DNA of 64,000 nt from Streptomyces sp. B21-105. Lineage in GTDB: Bacteria > Actinomycetota > Actinomycetes > Streptomycetales > Streptomycetaceae. Made by a program: the position numbers and the translations under genes. The notes under the pieces were generated by a model. That model made no database searches and was not told the DNA's origin. It saw only the letters and a list, made by a program, of their open reading frames with translations. This document shows, in pieces, positions 46,017 through 54,522 of this stretch. Every line of letters starts with the position of its first letter. Position 1 is the first letter of the stretch. Location: NCBI RefSeq assembly GCF_036898465.1, contig NZ_JARUMJ010000001.1, positions 4,402,001-4,466,000 of the forward strand. Reading direction: 5' to 3'.

Positions 46017-47441
46017 ATGTCCAGGGAGCAACGCGGGCCGAACGAAAAACTCGGCGCCGTTCTCGCCCTCGCGGGAATCAGCAACGCAGGACTCGCACGA
46101 CGCGTCAACGACCTTGGCGCCCAACGCGGGTTGACTCTTCGCTACGACAAGACGTCCGTGGCGCGCTGGGTGTCGAAGGGCATGGTGCCGCAGGGCGCCG
46201 CGCCGCACCTCATCGCGGCCGCCATAGGGCAGAAACTCGGCCGTCCGGTGCCGCTCCACGAGATCGGCCTAGCGGACGCGGATCCCGCTCCCGAGGTGGG
46301 CCTCGCCTTCCCCAGGGACGTCGGCCAGGCCGTGCGCTCGGCCACCGACCTCTACCGCCTCGATCTCGCGGGCCGCCGGGCCGGCTCGGGAGGCATCTGG
46401 CAGTCGCTGGCCGGATCGTTCGCGGTAAGCGCGTACGCGACGCCCGCCTCACGATGGCTGATAACCCCGGCCGACAGCTCGGTAGCCCGCGACATCCACC
46501 TTCTGGAGGGGTCCGGCGCACCGCTCAAAGTCGGCCACAGTGATGTGCAGAAGCTGCGGGAGGCCGCTGAGGACGCCAGACGCTGGGACTCCAAGTACGG
46601 TGGCGGCGACTGGCGTTCGTCGATGGTCCCGGAGTGCCTGCGGGTGGAGGCGGCGCCGCTGCTGCTCGGCTCGTACTCCGACGAGGTCGGCCGGGCGTTG
46701 TTCGGCGCGAGCGCCGAACTGACGCGGCTGGCGGGGTGGATGGCCTTCGACACCGGCCAGCAGGAGGCCGCGCAGCGGTACTACATCCAGGCGCTGCGGC
46801 TGGCCCGCGCGGCGGCCGACGTGCCCCTCGGGGGTTACGTCCTGGCCTCCATGTCCCTCCAGGCGACCTACCGCGGGTTCGGCGACGAGGGCGTCGACCT
46901 CGCGCAGGCGGCTCTGGAGCGCAACCGGGGGCTGGCCACGGCCCGCACCATGAGCTTCTTCCGGCTGGTGGAGGCACGCGCACACGCACGCGCGGGGGAC
47001 GCGCACGCCGCCGGCGGGGCGCTGAAGGCGGCCGAGGGCTGGCTGGAGCGGTCCCGCGACGGCGACCACGATCCGTCCTGGCTGGGTTTCTACTCCTACG
47101 ACCGGTTCGCCGCCGACGCCGCCGAGTGCTATCGCGACCTGAAGGCGCCGCGCCAGGTACGCAGATTCACCGAGCAGGCGCTGTCGCAGCCGACGGAGGA
47201 GTTCGTGCGCTCTCACGGACTGCGGCTCGTCGTCTCGGCGGTCGCCGAACTGGAGTCGGGCAACCTCGACGCGGCCTGCGAGCAGGGCGTGCGGGCGGTG
47301 GAGGTGGCGGGCCGCATCTCGTCCGCCCGAACCACGGAGTACGTCAAGGACCTGCTGCACCGGCTGGAGCCCTACGGCGACGAACCGCGGGTGATGGAGC
47401 TGCGGGAGAGGGCGCGGCCGTTACTCATGACCCCCGCGTGA
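46017..47441 (+). CDS. Sporulation-associated / NsdA-like TPR protein
   Basis: A 474-residue, largely helical protein. Residues 1-85 look like a DNA-binding or capping domain ([26 protein letters not shown]...[17 protein letters not shown]); the rest is TPR-like ([74 protein letters not shown]). NsdA/NsdB-type proteins of this architecture repress differentiation and antibiotic synthesis in S. coelicolor; by recall the local homologue SCO4114 is annotated sporulation-associated. I chose ATG 46017 ([12 protein letters not shown]), 7 bp after GAGGGG, over starts further upstream. Confidence 0.85.
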   Translation: MSREQRGPNEKLGAVLALAGISNAGLARRVNDLGAQRGLTLRYDKTSVARWVSKGMVPQGAAPHLIAAAIGQKLGRPVPLHEIGLADADPAPEVGLAFPRDVGQAVRSATDLYRLDLAGRRAGSGGIWQSLAGSFAVSAYATPASRWLITPADSSVARDIHLLEGSGAPLKVGHSDVQKLREAAEDARRWDSKYGGGDWRSSMVPECLRVEAAPLLLGSYSDEVGRALFGASAELTRLAGWMAFDTGQQEAAQRYYIQALRLARAAADVPLGGYVLASMSLQATYRGFGDEGVDLAQAALERNRGLATARTMSFFRLVEARAHARAGDAHAAGGALKAAEGWLERSRDGDHDPSWLGFYSYDRFAADAAECYRDLKAPRQVRRFTEQALSQPTEEFVRSHGLRLVVSAVAELESGNLDAACEQGVRAVEVAGRISSARTTEYVKDLLHRLEPYGDEPRVMELRERARPLLMTPA

Positions 47442-47759
47442 GCGCTCGGCGCGGAGCGGGGGTCCCGGTCGGGCCACGACCGCGAGGAGCAGGGGTCCTG
47501 GCCCGGCCGGGACCACGCGGAGCAGGGGGCCCTGGCCGGCCACGTCTGGCCGTCGCTTCGGCACTACCGCTCTGGGCCGCTTTCAGCCGCCCTACGGCCG
47601 TCGGCAAGCCGTCTTCCGGCCGTCGGCGCGTGGGAGCCGGGCGCACCGGTTCTCGCGCTGCCGAGGAATGGCGGGGAGTGGCGGGGAGTGCCGTCCCGCA
47701 TCGGGTTTGAAGAGATTGTCAGTGGCGCAGTGCACTATCGAAGCCGGGAGGTGGTGCAC
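47442..47759. other. 318-bp gap before lhgO
   Basis: GC-rich with no credible gene. It should contain the lhgO promoter; nothing distinctive was recognised. Confidence 0.4.
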
Positions 47760-48968
47760 GTGCCGAAGATCGCTTACGACTGTGACGTGCTCGTGGTGGG
47801 CGGCGGCATCGTGGGTCTGGCCACGGCGTATGCGATCACGCGGGCCGCGCCGGGGACGCGGGTCACGGTGCTGGAGAAGGAGCCGGGGGTGGCCCGCCAC
47901 CAGACCGGGCGCAACAGCGGGGTCATCCACAGCGGGATCTACTACCGGCCGGGCACCCTGAAGGCGCGGTACGCGGTGCGCGGCGCCGCCGAGATGACGA
48001 AGTTCTGCGCGGAGTACGGCATCGCCCACGCCGTCACCGGCAAGCTGATCGTCGCCACGGAGCGGTCCGAGCTGCCCCGGCTGCACGGACTCGTCCAGCG
48101 CGGCCGTGAGAACGGTATTACCGTGCGGGAACTGGGCGGCGCCCAGATCGCCGAGTACGAGCCCGAGGTGCGGGGGCTCGCCGCGATACATGTGGGGACG
48201 ACCGGCGTCTGCGACTACACGGCCGTCGCGCAGCGACTGGGCGAGGCGTCCGGGGCGGAGATCCGGTACGGCGCGCGCGTGGTGCGCATCGACCGGCGGC
48301 CGGAGCGCGGGGTAGCCGTCCTCACCGCCCGCGGTGACGTCGTGCGCGCGCGGGTGCTGGTGAACTGCGCCGGGCTGTACTGCGACGAGATCGCCCGGCT
48401 GACCGGCGACGAGCCGGAGGTGCGGATCGTCCCGTTCCGGGGCGAGTACTACGAGCTGGCACGGCCGGAGCTGGTGCGAGGGCTGGTCTACCCCGTGCCC
48501 GATCCGGCCTTCCCGTTCCTCGGCGTGCATCTGACCAGGGGCATCGACGGGGGCGTGCACGTCGGACCCAATGCGGTGCCTGCGCTTGCCCGGGAGGGAT
48601 ACGGCTGGGGCGTCGTGAGCCCCCGGGAGGCCGCGGCGACGGCGGCGTGGCCCGGCGTGTGGCGGATGGGCCGCCGGCACTGGCGGTACGGCCTCGGCGA
48701 ACTACGGCGGTCGGTCTCGAAGGGCGCCTTCGTGGACGCCGTGCGAAGAATGCTTCCGGCGGTGGAGGAGAGCGATCTGATACCGACGTCGGCCGGCGTC
48801 CGCGCGCAGGCGGTCCTGCGGGACGGCGGCCTGGTGGACGACTTCCTTATCCGGGAGGGCCCACGCGCGGTCCACGTCCTGAACGCCCCCTCACCGGCGG
48901 CGACGGCCTCCCTGCCGATCGGCCGCGAGGTGGCCCGCAGAGCCTTGGGCGCACTGGCCGACGCGTGA
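47760..48968 (+). CDS. lhgO: L-2-hydroxyglutarate oxidase
   Basis: FAD-dependent oxidase/dehydrogenase converting L-2-hydroxyglutarate to 2-oxoglutarate, a metabolite-repair enzyme (YgaF/LhgO, DAO superfamily). The 402 residues begin with a dinucleotide-binding motif DVLVVGGGIVGLATAYAI near residue 9, then HQTGRNSGVIHSGIYYRPG, the LhgO-specific signature, and RGEYYELARP and FPFLGVHLTRGIDGGVHVGPNAV further on. GTG 47760 is 8 bp after GGGAGG; a GTG at 47754 is alternative. It is monocistronic as far as seen. Confidence 0.9.
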   Translation: MPKIAYDCDVLVVGGGIVGLATAYAITRAAPGTRVTVLEKEPGVARHQTGRNSGVIHSGIYYRPGTLKARYAVRGAAEMTKFCAEYGIAHAVTGKLIVATERSELPRLHGLVQRGRENGITVRELGGAQIAEYEPEVRGLAAIHVGTTGVCDYTAVAQRLGEASGAEIRYGARVVRIDRRPERGVAVLTARGDVVRARVLVNCAGLYCDEIARLTGDEPEVRIVPFRGEYYELARPELVRGLVYPVPDPAFPFLGVHLTRGIDGGVHVGPNAVPALAREGYGWGVVSPREAAATAAWPGVWRMGRRHWRYGLGELRRSVSKGAFVDAVRRMLPAVEESDLIPTSAGVRAQAVLRDGGLVDDFLIREGPRAVHVLNAPSPAATASLPIGREVARRALGALADA

Positions 48969-49015
48969 GGGAGCGTTCCGCACGCGTGTCAGGTGTGACC
49001 GGTCCGGATCCGGCG

Positions 49016-49078
49016 GGGCGCTCGTGGGGAGCGGGGTGGACGACGAGGGCCTCGGGCGCTCGTGGGGAGCGGGGTGGA
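49016..49078. repeat. Pair of 25-bp direct repeats upstream of trmB
   Basis: An identical 25-bp G-rich sequence occurs at 49016-49040 and 49054-49078 (offset 38 bp) in the lhgO-trmB gap. Confidence 0.9.
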
Positions 49079-49139
49079 TCACGGGGGCACCGCGGACGCC
49101 CGGGGGATCACGGGGCCGCGGGTGCTCGCGCGGTACCCG

Positions 49140-49155
49140 TAAAATCGACCGCACT
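49140..49155 (+). promoter_or_regulatory. -10 box for probable leaderless trmB transcript
   Basis: TAAAAT at 49140-49145 ends 10 bp before the GTG start, so transcription would begin at or next to the start codon; no Shine-Dalgarno is present. No good -35 is visible. Confidence 0.55.
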
Positions 49156-50001
49156 GTGTCTGATTCCGTGAGCGTTCCCGATGTCCCCCCGTCCTCCCCG
49201 AGCGGTGAGCACCACCCGAGGGAGTCCGTTCGGCGTACCCGCGCCAAGGGGGAGCCTCGGTTCCCCGACGGGCCGCGGGCCGATCCCGCCGGGTCTCACT
49301 TCGAGCGGCGGATCCGCAGCTTCCAGCCCCGGCGCAGCCGGGTGACGGCCGGGCAGGCGGACGCTCTGCAGCGACTGTGGGCCAAGTGGGGCCTGGACAT
49401 CGACGGACGTCCGGTGGACCTCGCCGAGCTGTTCGGCGCGGGAGACCGTCCCGTCGTGCTGGAGATCGGTTTCGGCATGGGCGAGGCGACCGCGCAGATG
49501 GCCGCCGCCGACCCCGGCACCGACATCCTCGCGGTGGACGTGCACACGCCGGGCCAGGGCAACCTGCTCAGCCTCGCCGACCGCAACGCGCTGAGCAACG
49601 TCCGGGTCGCCAACGGCGACGCGATCATCCTGCTGCGCGAGATGCTGCCGGCGGACTCGCTCGACGGGCTGCGCGTCTACTTCCCCGATCCCTGGCCCAA
49701 GAAGCGCCATCACAAGCGGCGGCTGATCCAGCCGGAGTTCCTCGACCTGGCCGCGACACGGCTGAAGCCGGGGGCGCTCGTGCACTGCGCGACCGACTGG
49801 GAGCCGTACGCGGAGCAGATGCTCGAGGTACTGACCGCGCACCCCGACTTCGAGAACACGCGGGCCGACGGCGGGTTCGCGCCCCGCCCCGGCTTCCGGC
49901 CGCTGACCCGCTTCGAGGGCCAGGGGCTGGACAAGGGCCACGTGGTGAACGATCTGCTCTTCCGGCGCGTACAGCATCGCGTCCAGCCCGGGGATCACTG
50001 A
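49156..50001 (+). CDS. trmB: tRNA (guanine-N7-)-methyltransferase TrmB
   Basis: Methylates G46 of tRNA with SAM. The 281-residue protein has the SAM motif VLEIGFGMGEATAQMAA near residue 113, VDVHTPGQGNLL, and the TrmB signature YFPDPWPKKRHHKRRL. A non-conserved N-terminal extension of about 75 residues (Ser/Pro/Arg-rich) precedes the core. I chose GTG 49156 (VSDSVSVPDV); it lacks a ribosome site but lies at the expected transcription start, fitting leaderless translation. prsW follows after 49 bp on the same strand. Confidence 0.92.
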   Translation: MSDSVSVPDVPPSSPSGEHHPRESVRRTRAKGEPRFPDGPRADPAGSHFERRIRSFQPRRSRVTAGQADALQRLWAKWGLDIDGRPVDLAELFGAGDRPVVLEIGFGMGEATAQMAAADPGTDILAVDVHTPGQGNLLSLADRNALSNVRVANGDAIILLREMLPADSLDGLRVYFPDPWPKKRHHKRRLIQPEFLDLAATRLKPGALVHCATDWEPYAEQMLEVLTAHPDFENTRADGGFAPRPGFRPLTRFEGQGLDKGHVVNDLLFRRVQHRVQPGDH

Positions 50002-50050
50002 CCGAACAATTCCCTCCACCGCCGTCCTCTCCCTCGTTAGGGTCGATGCC

Positions 50051-51625
50051 GTGGCCATCAGTTCCCCGTTTCCGCCCGTTCCGCCGCAGCCGCCGCACCC
50101 CGGCGGCGGGCCCGAGGACGGTGTGCTCCGGCATGCTCATTGGTGGCAGCACAGGTGGGTCCGGTACGGCGCGCTGATCAGCCTGCTCGCCCTGTCCGGC
50201 CTGGTCATCCTCGCCCTGGTCCGCGAGCAGACCGGCACCGAGGGCCTCCTCGTGGGGCTGGGGCTCGCCGTGCTGCCCGTGCCGCTGCTCGTCGCCGCCT
50301 TCCGTTGGCTCGACCGGGTCGAGCCCGGCCCGTGGCGGAACCTGCTCTTCGCCTTCGCCTGGGGCGCGTGCGCGGCGGCGCTGATAGCCATCATCGCCAA
50401 CAGTTTCGCGACCCGGTGGATAGCCACCGCGACCGCCGACCCGTCCGGCGCGGACACCCTGGGCGCGACCGTCATAGCGCCGGTCGTCGAGGAGTCCGCC
50501 AAGGCCGCGGCCGTCCTGCTCGTCTTCCTCTTCCGCAGGCGGGACTTCACCGGGATCGTCGACGGCGTGGTCATAGCCGGGATCACCGCCACCGGCTTCG
50601 CGTTCACCGAGAACATCCTCTACCTCGGCACCGCTTTCGGCACCGACCAGCTCACGGGCGACAGCGGCATCGCCTCCGTCACCGCCGCGACGTTCTTCGT
50701 GCGCGTCATCATGTCGCCGTTCGCGCACCCCCTGTTCACCGTCCTGACCGGCATCGGCTTCGGCTTCGCCGCGCTCGCCGGGGAGCGTCAGCATGCGCGG
50801 CGCGTGCTGCTCCCGCTGTCCGGGCTGCTCCTCGCGATGGGCATGCACGCCCTGTGGAACGGCTCCGCGTCCTTCGGCGAACTCGGGTTCTTGGCGGTGT
50901 ACGCGGCGATCATGGTGCCCGCGTTCGGGCTGCTGACCTGGCTGGTGGTGTGGACGCGCCAGCGCGAGCTGCGCACGGTGCGCAAGGAACTGCCCGTCTA
51001 CGCGGCCGCCGGCTGGCTCACCCCGGCCGAACCGTTCGCGCTCGGCTCGATGCGGGCCCGGCGGCTGGCCCGGGTCCACGCCCGGCGTCACCTCGGCAGG
51101 CCTGCGGCACGTGAGGTGGCGCAGTACGAGGCGTACGCGACGTCCCTCGCCTTCCTGCGCCACCGTGGCCGGAAAGGGCGGGCGAACGCCGATTTCCTGG
51201 TCCGCGAACGGGAGTTGCTGAACGAGCTGTGGCGGCGAAAGGACGTCGCCCGCCCCGCCCTGGATCACGCGGCCCGGATGACGGCCCCTCCGGTACGGAT
51301 GCCCCCGCCACCCTGGCCGGGGTACGGGGGGTACGGGCACGGCCAGAACCCGGCGTACGGGCACGGGTACGGGGCGTACGGGTACGGGTACGGCCAGGGT
51401 CCGGCGTACAGTCCGCCGGGCGCGTACAGCCCGGGCCCGGCGTACGGGCCAAACCAGGCATACGGCCAAGGGCCGATGTACGGCGGCCTGCCGCCCACCT
51501 CCGGAAACGACCACAGGAGCGACCACACGCCCGGATACGGGTACGGGCCCGGCCACACTCCCGGCCACACTCCCGGATACGGGTATCCGCCGGGTCCCCA
51601 CCCCGCGACCAACCCGCACCCGTAG
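50051..51625 (+). CDS. prsW: PrsW-family intramembrane metalloprotease
   Basis: A 524-residue polytopic membrane protein of the PrsW/CPBP-like class, which cleaves anti-sigma factors within the membrane in other bacteria. Catalytic-type motifs: VVEESAKA (EExxK) near residue 139, FAFTENILYLG, SPFAHPLFTVLTG and MGMHALWNG, each on a membrane span. After about eight spans (to residue 320) comes a basic cytoplasmic region and a Gly/Tyr/Pro-rich tail of about 100 residues (GYGHGQNPAYGHGYG). The start is GTG 50051, 8 bp after TAGGG. Substrate unknown. Confidence 0.88.
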   Translation: MAISSPFPPVPPQPPHPGGGPEDGVLRHAHWWQHRWVRYGALISLLALSGLVILALVREQTGTEGLLVGLGLAVLPVPLLVAAFRWLDRVEPGPWRNLLFAFAWGACAAALIAIIANSFATRWIATATADPSGADTLGATVIAPVVEESAKAAAVLLVFLFRRRDFTGIVDGVVIAGITATGFAFTENILYLGTAFGTDQLTGDSGIASVTAATFFVRVIMSPFAHPLFTVLTGIGFGFAALAGERQHARRVLLPLSGLLLAMGMHALWNGSASFGELGFLAVYAAIMVPAFGLLTWLVVWTRQRELRTVRKELPVYAAAGWLTPAEPFALGSMRARRLARVHARRHLGRPAAREVAQYEAYATSLAFLRHRGRKGRANADFLVRERELLNELWRRKDVARPALDHAARMTAPPVRMPPPPWPGYGGYGHGQNPAYGHGYGAYGYGYGQGPAYSPPGAYSPGPAYGPNQAYGQGPMYGGLPPTSGNDHRSDHTPGYGYGPGHTPGHTPGYGYPPGPHPATNPHP

Positions 51626-51698
51626 TCGACCGAGTCACACACCCGTAGCCGAGGGCTGCTGCGTCACGCGGGCCGGCGCCCCGGCTACGCACATCAGC

Positions 51699-52643
51699 TC
51701 ACGCCGACGCCCGGGTCAGCCGCGTGATCTCCGCCTCCGTCAGTTCCAGGTCCGCCACCGCCAGCAGCGCCGGGAGCTGCTCGACCGTGCGGGCGGAGGC
51801 GATCGGAGCGGCCACCGTCGGCTGCGCGGCGAGCCACGCGAGGGCGACCGTGGCGGGCTGGGTGTCGTGGGCGCCGGCGATCTCGTCCAGCGCGGCGAGG
51901 ACGCTGCGGCCCCGCTCCGTGTCGAGGTGCCCCGCGGCGCCGCCGGCGCGGGCGCTCTCGACCGTCGTGCCGGGCCGGTACTTGCCGGTGAGGAAGCCGG
52001 AGGCCAGCGCGAAGTAAGGGACGGCGGCGAGGCCGATGCGGGCGGCGAGGTCCTGGAGGCCGCCCTCGTAGGTGTCGCGGGAGACCAGGTTGTAGTGGGG
52101 CTGGAGGGCGACGTACCGGGCGAGACCCTCGCGGTCGGAGAACTCCAGGGACTCCTGGAGGCGTTCGGGCGAGATGTTGGAGGCGGCGATGTGCCGCACC
52201 TTGCCCGCCTTCACCAGCTCGTCGAGCGCGCCGACGATCTCCTCGACGGGCACCTCGGTCTTGTCGAAGTGCGTGTAGTAGAGGTCGATGTGGTCGGTGC
52301 CGAGGCGGCGCAGGGAGGCGTCGGCGGCGGCCTTGATGTTGTCGGCGGACAGCCCGGGGAAGTCGGGGTGCTGGCTGACCTTGGTGGCGATCACGACGTC
52401 GTCGCGGTTGCCGCGGGCCTTCACCCACCTGCCGATGACGGTCTCGGACTCGCCACCGCTGTTGCCCTCGACCCACGCGGAGTAGGAGTCGGCGGTGTCG
52501 ACGAAATTGCCGCCCGCGGCCGTGTAGGCGTCGAGGACGGCGAAGGAGCCCGCCTCGTCCGCCGTCCAGCCGAAGACGTTGCCGCCGAGGGCGAGCGGGA
52601 AGACCTTGAGGTCGGAGGAGCCGATGGTGCGCAGAGAAGTCAT
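51699..52643 (-). CDS. Aldo/keto reductase
   Basis: NADPH-dependent oxidoreductase of the AKR superfamily, 314 aa, TIM-barrel. The tetrad is intact: Asp49 (FVDTADSYS), Tyr54, Lys88 (VIATKVSQH) and His125 (YYTHFDKTE). The NADPH-binding end (ASARTVEQLPALL) is typical of the YajO/Tas-like clade. ATG 52643 (MTSLRTIGSSDLKVFPLALGG) was chosen over a longer frame. Substrate unknown. It stands alone between PrsW and the M23 peptidase. Confidence 0.9.
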   Translation of the reverse strand: MTSLRTIGSSDLKVFPLALGGNVFGWTADEAGSFAVLDAYTAAGGNFVDTADSYSAWVEGNSGGESETVIGRWVKARGNRDDVVIATKVSQHPDFPGLSADNIKAAADASLRRLGTDHIDLYYTHFDKTEVPVEEIVGALDELVKAGKVRHIAASNISPERLQESLEFSDREGLARYVALQPHYNLVSRDTYEGGLQDLAARIGLAAVPYFALASGFLTGKYRPGTTVESARAGGAAGHLDTERGRSVLAALDEIAGAHDTQPATVALAWLAAQPTVAAPIASARTVEQLPALLAVADLELTEAEITRLTRASA

Positions 52644-52823
52644 GCTTCGTCTCAACGGACGCGGCAGGCACGTCATTCCACGCGTGACACGAAGAACAGA
52701 AGAACAGGTGAAGAACAGGCGGACAACCGGCAGCCCTGGCGTCGGGGTGGCCGTCAGGGCTGCCGTCCCTCGATGTTCCCCAGGCCCCCTAGAGGGACGA
52801 CTCAGGCCTCCTAGAGGGACGGC

Positions 52824-53873
52824 TCAGGGGTTGAGGCCCTTGCTACGCAGCCAGGCCGCCGGGTCGATGCCCTCGGCGTTGCCGTTCGCGTGGACCTCGA
52901 GGTGGAGGTGGGCCCCGGTGACGTTCCCGGTGGCGCCCACACGGCCGATCACGTCACCGGTGGCGACCTTCTGGCCGACGCTGACGCTGATCGACGACTG
53001 GTGGCAGAACCAGATTTCGGTGCCGTCGTCCAGGGTCAGGATGGTGCGGTAGCCGTAGGCGCCGGCCCAGCCCGCCTCGGTGATGGCGCCGGTGTGGACG
53101 GCCTTGATGAGCGTGCCGGTGGGCGCGGCGAAGTCGAGTCCGGTGTGGTAGCCGGAGGACCACAGGGAGCCGGCCTGACCGAACGTCGAGGTGATGGTGT
53201 ACGAGGAGGTCGGCAGCGTGTACTGCTTGGCCAGCTCGGCCAGGCGCGCTGCCTCGACCTTGGCGGCGGCCTCCTCGGCGGCCTTCTTCTTCGCGGCGGC
53301 GGCCTTGGCCTCCGCCTCCTTCTCGGCCTTGACGACGGCGTCGGCCTTCGCCTTGGCGGCCGCGGCGGCGGCCTTGACCTCGACCTGGGTCTGCTGAGAC
53401 TCGGCCTGGGCCATGATCCGGCTGCGCAGGGCCTCGCCGGCGTCGGCGACGCTCTCCTTGGTGTCGACGGCGGCCTCGGAGCCGAAGCTCGACAGGGCGG
53501 GCGCGGCTTCCTGGGCGGGCTTGTCGTCGGAGATCAGCGAGCCCACGCCCGGCAGGTCCGGCAGGTCCGCAAGGTTCGGCAGGTCGGGCACGGAGATGGA
53601 GACCGGGGCCTTGCCGGTGTTGGCGCTGGCCATGCCGCCCGCGCTGACGGCGGCGATGACGCCGACGCCGAGGACGGTGGAGCTGCGGGCGAATCCGCCG
53701 CCGCGCTGCTTGGCGACGCGGTGCTTGCCGCGTGCCGGGCGAATGGACTCCGCGGTGGGGTTCCACTCCTCCCAGGGGCCCTCGTCGGTGCGGTGGCCGC
53801 CGTAGCCGAAGGTCTCGGTGGGGGGCTGGGCCGGCGCGTACGGGGCCTCGGGGGCAGGCGGGTTGGACGCCAC
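52824..53873 (-). CDS. M23-family cell-wall endopeptidase under riboswitch control
   Basis: Secreted or membrane-anchored peptidoglycan hydrolase, 349 aa. The N-terminal 55 residues are Pro/Arg-rich, followed by a hydrophobic signal/anchor (SSTVLGVGVIAAVSAGGMASA), then a long Ala/Lys/Glu coiled coil (about 150-215), and a LytM/M23 domain (about 220-349) with zinc ligands in YHTGLDFAAP (HxxxD) and AHLHLEVHANG (HxH). GTG 53873 has AAAGGAG 10 bp upstream. The leader encodes a ydaO-type riboswitch (53895-54045), so expression should respond to cyclic di-AMP. By recall close to SCO4108. Confidence 0.92.
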   Translation of the reverse strand: MASNPPAPEAPYAPAQPPTETFGYGGHRTDEGPWEEWNPTAESIRPARGKHRVAKQRGGGFARSSTVLGVGVIAAVSAGGMASANTGKAPVSISVPDLPNLADLPDLPGVGSLISDDKPAQEAAPALSSFGSEAAVDTKESVADAGEALRSRIMAQAESQQTQVEVKAAAAAAKAKADAVVKAEKEAEAKAAAAKKKAAEEAAAKVEAARLAELAKQYTLPTSSYTITSTFGQAGSLWSSGYHTGLDFAAPTGTLIKAVHTGAITEAGWAGAYGYRTILTLDDGTEIWFCHQSSISVSVGQKVATGDVIGRVGATGNVTGAHLHLEVHANGNAEGIDPAAWLRSKGLNP

Positions 53874-53894
53874 GCGGGCGCACTCCTTTCCTTC

Positions 53895-54045
53895 CGTCGC
53901 CTACCGGGTTAGCTGACGGGTTCGGAGCGGGAAGGTCTCCTACGCGCGTATACCGGCCGTGGACTCTGCGAGTTCACGGAGGCTTCCGCGTGATTCACCC
54001 CAAGGTGGTGGTTCCCCGGTTCCCTTGCGGGATTCGGCGCGTGCG
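53895..54045 (-). ncRNA. ydaO/yuaA-type cyclic di-AMP riboswitch
   Basis: The minus-strand leader of the M23 gene carries the family's conserved blocks in order: GCCGAATCCCGCAAGGGAAC, GGGGAACCACC, TTGGGGTGAATC, CCGAACCCGTCAGCTAACCC and GGTAGGCG. This class binds c-di-AMP and in actinobacteria usually precedes cell-wall hydrolase genes, turning expression off when c-di-AMP is high. Boundaries are approximate. Confidence 0.93.
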
Positions 54046-54310
54046 CACGGAGCCGACTCTGGTGCCGGCTGGGACGGCCGCGCTGCGTTATCGAACGTTA
54101 ATAGACCCGGGGGTGCGTTTCCAAGCTGTTCTGCTTGATCAATAACATTTCTGGCCTGGACTTTCTGGCCAGCAGCGGCGAAAAACGGGCGAGTTGACCC
54201 TCGTTCAGGACGCCTCACCCGTCACCCGCGTGGACACGGCGGCTCAGACCCGGCGCACAGGGCGGCCGGACGGTCACGAAGAGCGAGGACGGGCCACCGG
54301 GGCGAACGCA

Positions 54311-54346
54311 CCGAGGGCCGGAACCCTTTCGGATTCCGGCCCTCGG
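54311..54346 (-). terminator. Terminator hairpin behind tRNA-fMet
   Basis: Perfect 13-bp arms (54311-54323 and 54334-54346), 7 bp past the tRNA 3' end on the minus strand. Confidence 0.85.
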
Positions 54347-54353
54347 CCTTCAG

Positions 54354-54427
54354 TAGCGGGGACAGGATTTGAACCTGCGACCTCTGGGTTATGAGCCCAG
54401 CGAGCTACCGAGCTGCTCCACCCCGCG
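54354..54427 (-). tRNA. Initiator tRNA-Met (CAT)
   Basis: 74-nt cloverleaf. The anticodon stem/loop GGGCTCATAACCC has the three G-C pairs that mark initiator tRNAs, and position 1 is C facing T at 72, leaving the end unpaired as required for formylation. CCA is not encoded. Confidence 0.95.
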
Positions 54428-54522
54428 TCGTTGTGACTCCAGTGTACGTCATCCGGGGGACGCCCAGCACCAGGCTTTGTCGCGCCCCCGCCGCGACCCC
54501 GGCCCGGGTCCCGGCTGCGGCC

